Assembly: GCA_016219285.1 (NCBI GenBank)
Contig: JACRNJ010000075.1
Span: forward strand, 1 to 33,109
Reading direction: 5' to 3'
Source: Deltaproteobacteria bacterium
GTDB taxonomy: Bacteria > Desulfobacterota > GWC2-55-46 > UBA9637
Length of the DNA: 33,109 nt
Shown one piece after another: positions 6,994 to 17,035 of this stretch. A program made the position numbers and the translations under genes. Below the pieces are notes generated by a model. It was given only the letters and a program-made list of their open reading frames with translations, made no database searches and had not been told where the DNA came from. How positions within the stretch are numbered: position 1 is the first letter of the stretch; every line of letters starts with the position of its first letter.

Positions 6994-7680
6994 ATGACAG
7001 ATAAAGAAATAGAAGAGGTATATCAAATCATTCAAGATTATCATGCAAAGTATTTAAAGCGGCATGGCGTTAAGCTGCCAAAGTTAAAAGATGCTGATTG
7101 GAAAATAGATATACCATATACGGTTCAGAGGAGGGTAAAAGGAATTTACATTATCCCGAAAATACATAACAAAAGGTGCAAAACTACAATGAACCAAGAT
7201 TTAGCCCAAATAGTCATTTGTTACGCAACAAGACCTCATCATGCGTTGAGTGAGTTGTTATTGAGCAAGTCAAAAGATAATTTGATTTCAATTCTGACTG
7301 ATTTGCTGACTGCTTATATGAACGATAAAAATTCATCGAGCTTACGGGAGTTTGTAACTGTTTCCATTGCTGGCTATCAGCATAATCCAAACAAGTTAGG
7401 GTATAATGGTTACAAGCAAAACTCAGCAATTGGCGGTAAGCCGATTTATTGTGAAGCAAAGCCAAAGAATATTCAAACAGATGGTTATGACCAAAAGAAA
7501 ACCAAATCCAAATTAAATGGTGAAGGTGGTTTTAATGATTATACAATTGAACGATTAAACAAAGATGTCAAAGAAAATTTGAATCTTCTTTCAAGCGGAT
7601 TTATAGATGGTGAATTACAATATATTTTAGAATTTCCATTTAAAGCGGTTTATGAAAGATTAAAAAACAGTTACCTGTAA
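6994..7680 (+). CDS. probable type II restriction endonuclease, N-terminal part (frameshifted)
   Basis: This 228-residue ORF directly precedes two DNA methyltransferase genes, and type II nuclease is the natural reading, but I recognise no named family with confidence; an MjaI-like nuclease is one guess. The frame ends at TAA 7678-7680, just after a run of six A (7662-7667). Adding one A there continues the protein in the next frame as KKQLPVKRATGTYTRMASFNF to 7844, giving about 284 residues. So it is either a disabled gene or a base lost in sequencing. It starts 17 bases after ilvN, and its base composition is more AT-rich than the ilv genes. Confidence 0.55.
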   Translation: MTDKEIEEVYQIIQDYHAKYLKRHGVKLPKLKDADWKIDIPYTVQRRVKGIYIIPKIHNKRCKTTMNQDLAQIVICYATRPHHALSELLLSKSKDNLISILTDLLTAYMNDKNSSSLREFVTVSIAGYQHNPNKLGYNGYKQNSAIGGKPIYCEAKPKNIQTDGYDQKKTKSKLNGEGGFNDYTIERLNKDVKENLNLLSSGFIDGELQYILEFPFKAVYERLKNSYL

Positions 7681-7844
7681 AACGAGCAACAGGAACATAC
7701 ACCAGAATGGCTTCATTTAATTTTAGCCATTATAAAGATTATCCGAATATCAAGTTTGTTTATCTGAACAAGAAAGCCATTGAAAAGAATCAAAGGTATT
7801 TCAACAAAAATTTTTACAGCTTTTTAATTGAATACAAGGGATAA
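7669..7844 (+). pseudogene. C-terminal part of the nuclease-like gene, shifted frame
   Basis: In the +1 frame relative to the upstream ORF the sequence reads QLPVKRATGTYTRMASFNF, then HYKDYPNIKFVYLNKKAIEKN, and ends with SFLIEYKG at a TAA (7842-7844), 3 bases before the next ATG. The clean coding character and tidy end next to the methyltransferase start show it belongs to the same gene. Confidence 0.7.
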
Positions 7845-7847
7845 AAA

Positions 7848-8408
7848 ATGAAAAGGCATTTAAACGAAATTATACAAGGTGATACTTTAAAAGTTTTAAA
7901 AACTTTTGATTCCAATTTTATTGATTTGGGAATTACTTCACCGCCATATAATAAACAAGAAAAGCATAAAGGGTGGCTGGTTAAGAATGTTAAATATGAT
8001 TCCTACAAGGATGTAAAGACAGAAGAGGAATATCAGCAAGAGCAAATCAATGTCCTAAATGAAATTTTTAGAGTAACCAAGACAGGCGGTTCATTTTTTT
8101 ACAACCATAAGACAAGATGGGAAAGAGGAAGAATGATTCATCCTATGGAATGGTTGACAAAAACAGAATGGACAGTAAGACAAGAAATTGTTTGGGACAG
8201 AATGATTGCTGCAAACATTCGGGGATGGCGGTTTTGGCAGGTAGATGAAAGAATTTATTGGCTTTACAAGCCAATCAAAAATAACAAAACAGGAAAAGAA
8301 TTAGAATCAAAGCACGCTTTGCTGACTTCTATTTGGCGTTTTTCGCCAGTCAGTGGGAAAAAAATCCACACCCGGCGCCATTTCCTATTACATTGCCAGC
8401 ACGGATAA
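7848..8408 (+). CDS. DNA methyltransferase (probable N4-cytosine), N-terminal part (frameshifted)
   Basis: This ORF of 186 residues carries GDTLKVLKTFDSNFIDLG followed by TSPPY at about residues 30-34. That catalytic motif IV in the form SPPY is typical of N4-cytosine methyltransferases and also found in some adenine enzymes. The SAM-binding motif is not in this frame but in the overlapping ORF at 8333-8803. That order (motif IV before motif I) marks a beta-class enzyme. The shift occurs at a run of seven A (8358-8364): one more A gives SGKKNPHPAPFP in one frame, a known pattern in this family. The last about 15 residues of this ORF are therefore out of frame. Confidence 0.75.
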   Translation: MKRHLNEIIQGDTLKVLKTFDSNFIDLGITSPPYNKQEKHKGWLVKNVKYDSYKDVKTEEEYQQEQINVLNEIFRVTKTGGSFFYNHKTRWERGRMIHPMEWLTKTEWTVRQEIVWDRMIAANIRGWRFWQVDERIYWLYKPIKNNKTGKELESKHALLTSIWRFSPVSGKKIHTRRHFLLHCQHG

Positions 8409-8803
8409 TTGCTTCTATGTTCAATGATAATGATGGAATTGTATTAGACCCGTATTGCGGAAGCGGAACGACATTAGTTGCTGCCAAGCTGCTTCATAAA
8501 AAACTTATTGGTATTGATATTTCAGAAGAATATATTAAGTTCTCCAACCAAAGATTACAGAACGCTTTTTCTGAAAAGAAAGCTGTTGAAGAAGAACTAC
8601 AAAAGCACATAGTTCAAAAAACATTCAAGCAGAGAAAAGAAAATGGAGAATTTACCGGCAAACATAGGATTACCAGTAATTATAAAATTCCTGAAGATCA
8701 GAAGAATGTAGCCAGCCAAATGCAACTTTTGGAAAAACAGACAATATATACTACGACACGCAACAAAAGACTAAATAAGTGTAAGATAGCAAAAGCGGTT
8801 TAA
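8333..8803 (+). CDS. DNA methyltransferase, C-terminal part (frameshifted)
   Basis: Sequence from about 8365 onward is the continuation of the preceding ORF. It has NPHPAPFPITLPARII, then LDPYCGSGTTLVAA (SAM-binding motif I, FxGxG type) and KLIGIDISEEYIKFSN. About 75 further charged residues follow. The nominal start at 8333 is an accident of the frame; joined to the upstream part the enzyme would be about 318 residues, a normal size. As it stands the two halves would not form one polypeptide unless slippage at the A run restores the frame. Confidence 0.75.
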   Translation: MAFFASQWEKNPHPAPFPITLPARIIASMFNDNDGIVLDPYCGSGTTLVAAKLLHKKLIGIDISEEYIKFSNQRLQNAFSEKKAVEEELQKHIVQKTFKQRKENGEFTGKHRITSNYKIPEDQKNVASQMQLLEKQTIYTTTRNKRLNKCKIAKAV

Positions 8804-8866
8804 GAATTCTTTATAACGAATCCCCGCTTAATACCTGCGAGGACAAGTTTAAAGGACAAGACCCAA

Positions 8867-9898
8867 ATGAATGGTGAGTATCTGAATAACATTACCCATG
8901 GCGATGCGCTGCAAGTCCTATCTGGTTTAGAGGATAATAGTATTGACTTGGTTTTGACTGATCCTCCTTATTTTTTAGATAAAATGGATGACCGCTGGGA
9001 TGAAAAAAAAGTAGCAAGCACGGAATATCATCATGTTATCAAATCATTGCCTGCTGGCATGAAATTTGACAGAGAGCAGGGGAAAAATTTTTACGAGTGG
9101 TATTATAAAATTTCAAAACAGGTTTTACGGGTTTTGAAACCAGGTGGTTTTTTCTTCTCTTTTTCCAGTCCGAGATTGTATCACCGAATGGTTTCTGCAA
9201 TTGATGACGCAGGATTTTTGATACGAGATTGCTTTATTTGGTTATATACCCAAAATCAGCCAAAGGCAATGAGCTTGAATCATTTTATTGATAAGTTGAA
9301 TAAGGACGAGCAAACAAAAGCGAATTTGAAAAAGCAGTTGACTGGCTGGAAAACACCGCAAATCAAATCTTGCTTTGAACCGATTGTAATGGCACAAAAA
9401 GAACCGCAGGGAACTTTTCTGGAAAATTTTAGAAAATTTAATGTTGGCCTATTAAACACTCATGTGAAAATTGGTCAAGATATGTTTCCGGCTAATGTGG
9501 TTTCAACAGATACAATCAATGAAGTGGTTGATAAATGTTTCTTAATTGCAAAGCCGGATAAAAAAGAAAAGGGGGATTTCAACCTGCACAAAACTGTTAA
9601 GCCATTAAGCCTGTGTGAATACATCATAAACTTAACAACCTATTCAGATAAAGCGGTGGTGCTTGACCCTTTTGCCGGCAGCGGGACTACATTAGTGGCG
9701 GCTAAAAAATTGGGGAGAAAATTTATCGGCATTGATATAAACAAGGAATATATTGAAATAGCTAAAACAAGAATTAGATCTTTTGAAGTAGATTCTTCCA
9801 GATACCATGCTATGAGCGAAGAAAAACAATTAAGAATATTCGAGAAGAAGGCAAACTATAAAAGACTCAGTAAAGGAAAAATAGTAAAAGTGGCTTGA
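8867..9898 (+). CDS. site-specific DNA methyltransferase (beta class)
   Basis: This intact 343-residue methyltransferase has GDALQVLSGLEDNSIDLV followed by DPPY (catalytic motif IV, about residues 32-35), a central variable target-recognition region (about 100-210), and LDPFAGSGTTLVAAKK with FIGIDINKEYIEIA near residues 265-300 (motif I). DPPY with this order fits N6-adenine or N4-cytosine enzymes of the beta class. It is the second methyltransferase of the block. Because its frame is open while the nuclease-like gene is broken, it may persist as a solitary methylase. A weak ribosome site (AAAGGA) lies upstream. ilvC follows after 29 bases. Confidence 0.85.
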   Translation: MNGEYLNNITHGDALQVLSGLEDNSIDLVLTDPPYFLDKMDDRWDEKKVASTEYHHVIKSLPAGMKFDREQGKNFYEWYYKISKQVLRVLKPGGFFFSFSSPRLYHRMVSAIDDAGFLIRDCFIWLYTQNQPKAMSLNHFIDKLNKDEQTKANLKKQLTGWKTPQIKSCFEPIVMAQKEPQGTFLENFRKFNVGLLNTHVKIGQDMFPANVVSTDTINEVVDKCFLIAKPDKKEKGDFNLHKTVKPLSLCEYIINLTTYSDKAVVLDPFAGSGTTLVAAKKLGRKFIGIDINKEYIEIAKTRIRSFEVDSSRYHAMSEEKQLRIFEKKANYKRLSKGKIVKVA

Positions 9899-9906
9899 AA
9901 AATTAA

Positions 9907-10944
<1,038 letters not shown>

Positions 10945-10945
10945 T

Positions 10946-11026
10946 TGAAGATTGAAAATTGCAAATTTTAAAATGCAAGAGGAATACAATTTGCAGTTTG
11001 CAGTTTTCAATTTGCATTTTACAATT
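10946..11026. repeat. 7-bp-period inverted array between ilvC and psd
   Basis: Left arm units include ATTGAAG, ATTGAAA, ATTGCAA; right arm units include CAATTTG, CAGTTTG, CAGTTTT, CAATTTG. The array reaches the psd ribosome site. It keeps an open frame upstream of psd, which can mislead automatic start calls. Confidence 0.85.
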
Positions 11027-11039
11027 GGAGCGAAGCGAC

Positions 11040-11672
11040 ATGCGTATTCCATTGGCCAGGGAGGGTTATCCCTTTATCCTGGCCTCTATTTTTGTTACAA
11101 TAATATGCTGGGTGGTTGGCCTGAGAGGCCTAAGCTATGGTTTTTTTGGATTGGCTATTTTTATTATTTCTTTTTTCCGCGATCCGGAAAGAGATATACC
11201 TTCAGAAGAGGATTCCATTGTATCCCCTGCTGACGGCAAGATAATAATTATTGATAGAATATTTGAAGACCGCTTTCTTAAGAAGGATACGGTAAAAATC
11301 AGCATATTTATGAATGTATTCAATGTTCATGTTAACAGAGTTCCAGCGTCAGGAAAGGTGTTGGATATTTTTTATAACCCCGGAAAGTTTTTTTCTGCGG
11401 ACAAAGACAAGGCATCTCTTGAAAATGAACAGAATGCCGTGCTTATAGAGACGAACAATGGAAAGAGATTTGTTGTAAATCAGATTGCCGGCCTTATCGC
11501 CAGAAGGATAGTTTGCTATGCAAAAAAAGGAGACATGCTGGAAAAAGGCAAGCGGTTCGGTATGATAAGATTCGGCTCAAGGCTGGATGTATACCTGCCG
11601 GTGGATTGCAAAATCAATGTCAAGTTAGGTGATAAGGTAAAGGCAGGCAGCACAATATTAGCGTATTGGTAG
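11040..11672 (+). CDS. psd: phosphatidylserine decarboxylase, short type
   Basis: This 210-residue proenzyme makes phosphatidylethanolamine from phosphatidylserine at the inner membrane. It has an N-terminal membrane hairpin (ILASIFVTIICWVVGL, FFGLAIFIISFF), then FRDPERDIP, SPADGKI, MNVFNVHVNRVPASG and the self-cleavage site in IRFGSRLDVYLP near residue 179-190, where the Ser becomes the pyruvoyl group. Size and motifs match the short archaeal-like Psd found in many deltaproteobacteria. ATG 11040 is chosen, with GGAG at 11027-11030; the frame is open further upstream but only through a repeat array. pssA, its pathway partner, follows. Confidence 0.95.
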   Translation: MRIPLAREGYPFILASIFVTIICWVVGLRGLSYGFFGLAIFIISFFRDPERDIPSEEDSIVSPADGKIIIIDRIFEDRFLKKDTVKISIFMNVFNVHVNRVPASGKVLDIFYNPGKFFSADKDKASLENEQNAVLIETNNGKRFVVNQIAGLIARRIVCYAKKGDMLEKGKRFGMIRFGSRLDVYLPVDCKINVKLGDKVKAGSTILAYW

Positions 11673-11683
11673 AATGATGAAAT

Positions 11684-11752
11684 GAATTTACGAATTACGA
11701 TTTACGAATTACGATTTCAAATCTAAAATCGTAAATCTAAAATTGTAAATCA
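11684..11752. repeat. 7-bp-period inverted array between psd and pssA
   Basis: Left arm units alternate ATTTACG and AATTACG; right arm units include AAATCGT, AAATCTA, AAATTGT. It belongs to the most common sequence subtype in this window (CGATTTA / AAATCGT). Confidence 0.92.
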
Positions 11753-11769
11753 TTTATAGGAGGCTAAAT

Positions 11770-12546
11770 ATGATAGATGAAAATTTAAAGACAAAACAGA
11801 AAAGTGGTATAAAAAGAGGGATATACCTTCTCCCTAATCTTATTACATCGGCTAGTCTTTTTGGAGGGTTTTACTCCATTATTGCATCTCTGGATGGAGA
11901 ATTTGACAAGGCAGCTATTGCTATACTTATATCTGCTGTATTGGATGGATTAGACGGAAGGATTGCGAGACTTACAAAGTCAACAAGCAAGTTTGGCGTT
12001 GAGTATGATTCGTTGGCGGACTTGATAGCATTTGGACTTGCGCCTGGCATATTAATATTTACATGGGCGCTGCGGTCTTTTGACAGGTATGGCTGGCTGG
12101 CTGCATTTTTGTACGTAGTATGCGGGGCATTAAGACTTGCCAGGTTCAATATACAGATAAATACCATTGAGAGCAAAAGGTTCAACGGCCTGCCGATTCC
12201 TGCTGCTGCTTCTCTTGTAGCCGCAACCGTGTTGATATTTTATCATTTTGGCTATGAGGATATCACCAAACATATAACCATATTGATTATGGTTTATGCC
12301 CTTGCATTCCTCATGGTGAGCAATGTCAAATATTACAGCTTCAAGGAATTAAATCCTACCCAACGTATGCCATTCAGGCTGTTGGTAGGATTGATATTTT
12401 TGCTTATCGTTATAGCCGCAGAACCACAGGTCATGTTTTTTGTTTTGACCCTCGGCTACGCCCTATCTGGCCCGATAACCACCTTGTGGGACAGAGGGGC
12501 AAAAAAAGTAGTTTCTCAACAGGAGTTGCATCATAAGGAGAGGTAA
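11770..12546 (+). CDS. pssA: CDP-diacylglycerol--serine O-phosphatidyltransferase
   Basis: This 258-residue integral membrane protein transfers phosphatidyl from CDP-diacylglycerol to serine, producing the substrate of Psd. The CDP-alcohol phosphotransferase signature is visible in DGRIARLTKSTSKFGVEYDS and the following LAD, with the DG, AR, G, D and D positions intact. About seven hydrophobic segments follow. The N-terminus (KRGIYLLPNLITSASLFGGF) is typical of the Gram-positive/deltaproteobacterial PssA type rather than the soluble E. coli enzyme. ATG 11770 has an AGGAGG ribosome site. Confidence 0.96.
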   Translation: MIDENLKTKQKSGIKRGIYLLPNLITSASLFGGFYSIIASLDGEFDKAAIAILISAVLDGLDGRIARLTKSTSKFGVEYDSLADLIAFGLAPGILIFTWALRSFDRYGWLAAFLYVVCGALRLARFNIQINTIESKRFNGLPIPAAASLVAATVLIFYHFGYEDITKHITILIMVYALAFLMVSNVKYYSFKELNPTQRMPFRLLVGLIFLLIVIAAEPQVMFFVLTLGYALSGPITTLWDRGAKKVVSQQELHHKER

Positions 12547-12547
12547 A

Positions 12548-12614
12548 GCAAATTGCAAATTACGATTTGCAAATTAAAAACTAAAATCGTAAGTCTAAAA
12601 TTGTAAATCATAAA
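12548..12614. repeat. 7-bp-period inverted array between pssA and leuA
   Basis: Left arm units include GCAAATT, GCAAATT, ACGATTT, GCAAATT; right arm units include AAATCGT, AAGTCTA, AAATTGT. The array runs to within a few bases of the leuA ATG at 12620, leaving no ribosome site. Confidence 0.88.
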
Positions 12615-12619
12615 TCCAA

Positions 12620-14158
12620 ATGACTGACTATGTAAAAATATTTGATACTACCTTAAGGGATGGCGAGCAATCTCCCGGCGCCTCCATGAATGTGGAAGAA
12701 AAGGTAATGATTGCGCGTCAGCTTGCAAGGCTTGGTGTTGATATAATTGAGGCTGGTTTTGCCATAAGCTCGCCCGGAGATTTTGAGGCCGTGAGAAGGA
12801 TTAGCCATGAGGTGGAAGGCCCTGTGGTGTGCAGCCTTGCACGGGCGAAGCCGGAAGACATTGACAAGGCATGGGAGGCGCTCAAAGGTGCGCCAAAACC
12901 GCGCATTCACACATTCATTTCCACTTCCGATATACATCTCAAATACCAGTTCAGGCTCACAAGGGACGAGGCAAAAAAACGGGCTGTGGAAATGGTGAGC
13001 AGGGCAAAGGGTTATGTGCATGATGTAGAATTTTCTCCTATGGATGCCAGCCGTTCTGAGAGAGAATATCTATATGAAGTTCTTGAGGCTGTTATAGATG
13101 CAGGCGCCATAACGGTTAATATACCTGATACCGTGGGTTATGCAATCCCATCTGAATTTGGCGCATTGATAAAAGGTATTAAAGATAATGTTAAAAATAT
13201 AGACAAGGCCGTAATATCTGTGCATTGCCATAATGACCTCGGCCTTGCTGTGGCAAATTCCCTGGCCGCTGTGATGAACGGAGCAAGACAGGTAGAGTGC
13301 ACCATAAACGGCATTGGCGAGAGGGCAGGCAATGCCTCTATGGAAGAAATAGTCATGATTCTCAGAACACGGAAAGATATTCTGCATATTGGTACAAAGA
13401 TAAACACCGAGCATATACATCCCACGAGCAGGCTCATAAGCAGCATCACCGGCATAATGGTTCAGCCAAACAAGGCGATTGTCGGCGATAATGCCTTTGC
13501 CCATGAGTCAGGTATTCATCAGGATGGTTTGTTGAAGGAAAAGACTACCTACGAAATAATGAGGCCTGAATCCATAGGCCTTGCCCAGTCAACGCTTGTT
13601 ATGGGTAAACATTCAGGCAGGCATGCCTTCAAAACAAGACTCAAGGAACTGGGTTATGAATTATCTGATGAAAATCTGAATAAGGCGTTTGATAGGTTTA
13701 AAACCCTTGCAGACCGGAAGAAAGAAGTCTTTGACGAAGATATAGAGGCCATTGTGGCTGATGAGATATTGAGGATAGAAATACCGGATAGGTTTAAACT
13801 GGACAAATTAAATGTGGCGAGCGGCACAGAGTCAACCCCCACGGCAGCAGTAGAAATGTATATAGACGGCAAGCATGTAAAAGAGAAAGGGGTTGGCGAC
13901 GGGCCTGTGGATGCAGCCTATAAAACTATTGCGAAGATGACAAAAACAAAAAGCAAGCTGCTGCGCTATTCTGTGAATGCAATAACCGGCGGGACAGATG
14001 CGCAGGGAGAGGTAACGGTCAGATTACAGGAGGATGACCACATTGTCCTGGGTCAGGGTGCGCATACGGACATTATCGTTGCCAGCGCCAAGGCATATAT
14101 AAATGCATTGAATAAATTGGAATATAGGAAAAGAGAGAAAAAGGAGAGGTTGGTGTGA
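12620..14158 (+). CDS. leuA: 2-isopropylmalate synthase
   Basis: This 512-residue enzyme condenses acetyl-CoA with 2-oxoisovalerate, the committed step to leucine. The HMGL-like TIM barrel starts with [18 protein letters not shown] (Arg-Asp-Gln motif) and holds [18 protein letters not shown] with the metal-binding His pair and [15 protein letters not shown]. The C-terminal LeuA dimer domain (about 390-505) is the allosteric leucine-binding region and includes [11 protein letters not shown]. Length matches the family. ATG 12620 directly follows a repeat array and lacks a ribosome site. Confidence 0.97.
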   Translation: MTDYVKIFDTTLRDGEQSPGASMNVEEKVMIARQLARLGVDIIEAGFAISSPGDFEAVRRISHEVEGPVVCSLARAKPEDIDKAWEALKGAPKPRIHTFISTSDIHLKYQFRLTRDEAKKRAVEMVSRAKGYVHDVEFSPMDASRSEREYLYEVLEAVIDAGAITVNIPDTVGYAIPSEFGALIKGIKDNVKNIDKAVISVHCHNDLGLAVANSLAAVMNGARQVECTINGIGERAGNASMEEIVMILRTRKDILHIGTKINTEHIHPTSRLISSITGIMVQPNKAIVGDNAFAHESGIHQDGLLKEKTTYEIMRPESIGLAQSTLVMGKHSGRHAFKTRLKELGYELSDENLNKAFDRFKTLADRKKEVFDEDIEAIVADEILRIEIPDRFKLDKLNVASGTESTPTAAVEMYIDGKHVKEKGVGDGPVDAAYKTIAKMTKTKSKLLRYSVNAITGGTDAQGEVTVRLQEDDHIVLGQGAHTDIIVASAKAYINALNKLEYRKREKKERLV

Positions 14159-14204
14159 TAAATACAGGTTGGAGGTTAGAGGTTATGGGGGGAAGAAAAG
14201 CTAT

Positions 14205-15473
14205 ATGCCGATGACTATTACTGAGAAAATACTTGCAAGGCACGCCGGGCTGAAAGAGGTTAAGCCGGGTCAGATTATCAATGCAAAGGTGGATATTGCC
14301 CTGGGCAATGATATAACTGCGCCTATTGCCATCAAGGAGTTTAAGGCAAGCGGGGCGCAAAAGGTGTTTAATAAAAATAAGGTGGTGTTGGTGCCTGACC
14401 ACTTTACGCCGAACAAGGATATAAAATCCGCTGAGCAGTGCAAGATACTCAGAGAATTTGCAAGGGAACAGAAACTCTCCCACTATTTTGACGGCGGCGA
14501 TGTGGGCGTAGAACATGCGCTGCTCCCTGAGAAAGGGATTGTTGTGACTGGCGACCTGGTTATCGGCGCAGACAGCCACACCTGCACCTACGGCGCGCTC
14601 GGCGCATTTGCAACCGGTGTTGGCTCAACTGACCTGGCCGCTGCAATGGTTACTGGCGAGGCATGGTTTAAGGTGCCCGAGTCTATGAAATTTATCTTCA
14701 GAGGCAAGTTTAACAAATGGGTTGACGGAAAGGACCTGATACTCTACTTAATCGGAGATATCGGTGTCGACGGCGCTTTATATAGGGCAATGGAATTTTG
14801 CGGGCCTGCCATAGACAGGCTTTCCATGGACAGCCGTTTGTCCATGTGCAATATGGCTATTGAGGCAGGGGCAAAGAGCGGCATCATTGCCCCGGATAAA
14901 ACCACCAAGACATATGTGGATAAAAGGGCTGAGAGGCCTTATAAATTTTATGCAAGTGATAAAGATGCGGTTTACTGCGATGTGCGGGAGTATGATTGCG
15001 CAACCATAGAGCCTCAGGTGGCGTTTCCCCATCTCCCTGAAAATACAAAAAACATTACCGAGGTGGGCAATGTCCCCATTGATCAGGTTGTCATCGGCTC
15101 ATGCACCAACGGCAGAATGGAAGATTTGAGGGTGGCAGCAAAGATACTGAAAGGCAAAAAGGTCGCATCCTTCGTGAGACTCATTGTCATCCCGGCAACC
15201 CCGCTCATTTATAAGCAGGCAATGGAGCAAGGATTGTTTGAAATTTATCTCAAGGCAGGCGCAATCATCAGCCCGCCTACCTGCGGCCCATGCCTCGGCG
15301 GGCATATGGGGATTCTGGCAGAGGGAGAAAGGGCATTAGCGACAACCAACAGAAACTTTGTGGGAAGGATGGGGCATCCAAAGAGCGAGGTCTATCTGGC
15401 AAATCCGGCAGTTGCCGCAGCAACAGCAGTTAAAGGCAGGATAGCGCATCCTGATGAAGTGATTAAAAAGTGA
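14205..15473 (+). CDS. leuC: 3-isopropylmalate dehydratase large subunit
   Basis: This protein of about 422 residues is an aconitase-family enzyme that isomerises 2- to 3-isopropylmalate with LeuD. Motifs include [12 protein letters not shown] at the start, [20 protein letters not shown], and the [4Fe-4S] ligands in VIGSCTNGR and [11 protein letters not shown]. It is the shorter HacA/archaeal-type LeuC. ATG 14205 is chosen because TITEKIL is the normal N-terminus; the upstream TTG (14169) adds residues encoded by a short GGAGGTT-type repeat, which also supplies the GGGGGGAAG ribosome site. Confidence 0.95.
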   Translation: MPMTITEKILARHAGLKEVKPGQIINAKVDIALGNDITAPIAIKEFKASGAQKVFNKNKVVLVPDHFTPNKDIKSAEQCKILREFAREQKLSHYFDGGDVGVEHALLPEKGIVVTGDLVIGADSHTCTYGALGAFATGVGSTDLAAAMVTGEAWFKVPESMKFIFRGKFNKWVDGKDLILYLIGDIGVDGALYRAMEFCGPAIDRLSMDSRLSMCNMAIEAGAKSGIIAPDKTTKTYVDKRAERPYKFYASDKDAVYCDVREYDCATIEPQVAFPHLPENTKNITEVGNVPIDQVVIGSCTNGRMEDLRVAAKILKGKKVASFVRLIVIPATPLIYKQAMEQGLFEIYLKAGAIISPPTCGPCLGGHMGILAEGERALATTNRNFVGRMGHPKSEVYLANPAVAAATAVKGRIAHPDEVIKK

Positions 15474-15475
15474 TT

Positions 15476-15539
15476 TGGGATTTAAGATTTACGAATTACG
15501 ATTTAAAATCTCAAATGGTAAATCTAAAATCGTAAATTA
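15476..15539. repeat. 7-bp-period inverted array between leuC and methyltransferase
   Basis: The array parses almost perfectly into heptamers: GGATTTA, AGATTTA, CGAATTA, CGATTTA, then AAATCTC, AAATGGT, AAATCTA, AAATCGT, AAATTAG. It is one of the cleanest examples in the window and has almost no spacer between arms. Confidence 0.93.
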
Positions 15540-15543
15540 GGAT

Positions 15544-16182
15544 ATGTCCAATCCTTCATACTACCGTCCCTCATTTGATATTCTTGCCCCTTTGTATGAT
15601 TTAGGAATATGCATTATAGGTTTATTATTCGGTGGTGAGAAAAACTTAAGAGGTTCTGCAATAGAGGCGCTCAATCCTGTACCGGAATGCAGGGTTCTTG
15701 AGATATGCTGTGGCACTGCCACCCTCTCCCTTATGGCAGCAGAAAAAGGCGCAGAGGCATATGGCATTGATATAAGCCGCGGCATGTTAAATGTTGCGTG
15801 GGAAAAGGCACAAAGACAAAAAGCAGAACTCAGATTGGTTCGGTCAGATGTCCTTTCAATCCCTTTTAAAGAAAAAGCCTTTGATGGAGTCATTGCATCA
15901 ATGGGACTGCATGAAATACCTTTTGATGCGGTAAGAACGATATTTAAGGAAGTAAAAAGAGTGTTAAAAGACGACGGAAGATTCGTTATCTTTGATTATT
16001 ATAAGGGAGAAGGTTTTGCGGGATTTATTCAGAATATATTTTTCATATTTGCTGAACATGAACCTGCAAGGGAGTTTATCAAGGCTGATTTGCAGAAAGA
16101 GTTACGAGATGCAGGTTTTAAGAAATTTCAGAGAAGATTATTGGCTGGGGGTGTACTCCAGGTTATTTCTGTGACAAGCTGA
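15544..16182 (+). CDS. class I SAM-dependent methyltransferase
   Basis: This 212-residue UbiE-like methyltransferase has the SAM-binding motif VLEICCGTATLSLMAAEKGA at about residues 50-69, AYGIDISRGML, and SDVLSIPFKEKAFDGVIA. A post-catalytic segment (GFIQNIFFIFAEHEP) is hydrophobic and may touch membrane or a lipophilic substrate. The start region (YYRPSFDILAPLYDLGI) matches methyltransferases acting on quinones or lipids. The substrate cannot be read from the sequence. It is placed between leuC and leuD, where no leucine-pathway step needs a methyltransferase. Confidence 0.85.
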   Translation: MSNPSYYRPSFDILAPLYDLGICIIGLLFGGEKNLRGSAIEALNPVPECRVLEICCGTATLSLMAAEKGAEAYGIDISRGMLNVAWEKAQRQKAELRLVRSDVLSIPFKEKAFDGVIASMGLHEIPFDAVRTIFKEVKRVLKDDGRFVIFDYYKGEGFAGFIQNIFFIFAEHEPAREFIKADLQKELRDAGFKKFQRRLLAGGVLQVISVTS

Positions 16183-16197
16183 AGATAGTGAGATGGT

Positions 16198-16431
16198 ATG
16201 CATATTACCAAGGATATGATAGTTGAGGATGTGCTTACCCTATATCCGGAAACCCTGAATGTATTTGTAAAACAGGGACATTGTTTCGGACTTCTGGCAA
16301 ATCCTGTGGCAAGAAAATCTCTGGCAAAGCTTGTTACCATCGGCCAGGCATGTAAATTGCATTTTATTGATTTGGAAAAGTTGCTCAAACAGCTCAATGA
16401 GGTTGTGGAAAAGCAGGGAGGAAATAAATGA
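16198..16431 (+). CDS. DUF1858 domain protein
   Basis: This 77-residue protein starts [29 protein letters not shown], the DUF1858 pattern also found at the N-terminus of ScdA/RIC-type proteins and fused to redox domains. The stop overlaps the leuD ATG by 4 bases (ATGA, 16428-16431), so it is translationally coupled to the isomerase small subunit. Function is unknown; a role near iron-sulphur enzyme LeuCD is only suggested by position. Confidence 0.75.
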   Translation: MHITKDMIVEDVLTLYPETLNVFVKQGHCFGLLANPVARKSLAKLVTIGQACKLHFIDLEKLLKQLNEVVEKQGGNK

Positions 16432-16940
16432 GATTTAAAGGCAAGGCGTGGAAGTTTAGTGCAGATATTGATACCGACCAGATTATACCTGCCAGATATT
16501 TAAATACCTCAGATCCAAAGGAACTGGCAAAACACTGCATGGAGGATGCTGACCCTGAGTTTGTAAACAAGATGAAGTCAGGTGATATTATTGTCGCGGA
16601 TAAAAACTTCGGCTGCGGCTCATCGAGAGAACATGCGCCAATTGCCATAAAGGCAGCTGGTATCTCATGCGTAATTGCAAAGAGTTTCGCCAGAATATTT
16701 TACCGTAATTCATTCAACATGGGGTTGCCGATATTGGAATGCCATGAGGCAGTGGACGCCATAAAAGAAGGTGATGAAGTAGAAGTAGATTTAAACAGTG
16801 GCGAGATTGTGGTTTTGAAATCCCAAATCTCAAATCTCAAATCTCAAATCTTCCATGCCCAGGCAATCCCTCCGTTTATGCAGGAGCTTATAAGTACCGG
16901 CGGGTTGATGGAATGGGTTAAAAAAAAAGGTAAAACATGA
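16428..16940 (+). CDS. leuD: 3-isopropylmalate dehydratase small subunit
   Basis: This 170-residue swivelling-domain subunit partners LeuC. Conserved parts are [18 protein letters not shown] near residue 11, [18 protein letters not shown] near 62 with the substrate-loop Arg, and [14 protein letters not shown]. Residues about 131-141 ([11 protein letters not shown]) are encoded by a 7-bp repeat in frame, just before the conserved PPFMQELI C-terminal helix. Family members of this type are usually about 160-168 residues. The start ATG 16428 overlaps the upstream stop and has GGGAGG before it. Confidence 0.96.
   Translation: MRFKGKAWKFSADIDTDQIIPARYLNTSDPKELAKHCMEDADPEFVNKMKSGDIIVADKNFGCGSSREHAPIAIKAAGISCVIAKSFARIFYRNSFNMGLPILECHEAVDAIKEGDEVEVDLNSGEIVVLKSQISNLKSQIFHAQAIPPFMQELISTGGLMEWVKKKGKT
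16819..16853 (+). repeat. 7-bp tandem repeat in frame inside leuD
   Basis: Units read AAATCCC, AAATCTC, AAATCTC, AAATCTC, AAATCTT. Only one arm is present. It encodes [11 protein letters not shown] in the loop between the swivel domain and the final helix. Confidence 0.88.
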
Positions 16941-16942
16941 AA

Positions 16943-17014
16943 TGGAGAATCGGAGAAATGGAGAATCGGAGAAAAATTCTTCTCCCATTCCCCGTTTCCC
17001 CCCATCTCCGTTTC
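16943..17014. repeat. 8-bp-period inverted array after leuD
   Basis: Left arm units GGAGAATC, GGAGAAAT, GGAGAATC, GGAGAAAA; right arm units TTCTCCCA, TTCCCCGT, TTCCCCCC, ATCTCCGT. The period is 8, not 7. The same octamer type occurs inside tgt. Confidence 0.88.
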
Positions 17015-17035
17015 TTTATTAAACAGGGGGAATGA

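Noticed and set aside
12548-12619. Leader peptide or T-box attenuator before leuA
   Set aside because: No Leu-codon-rich ORF, T-box core or terminator was found; the gap is fully explained by the periodic array.
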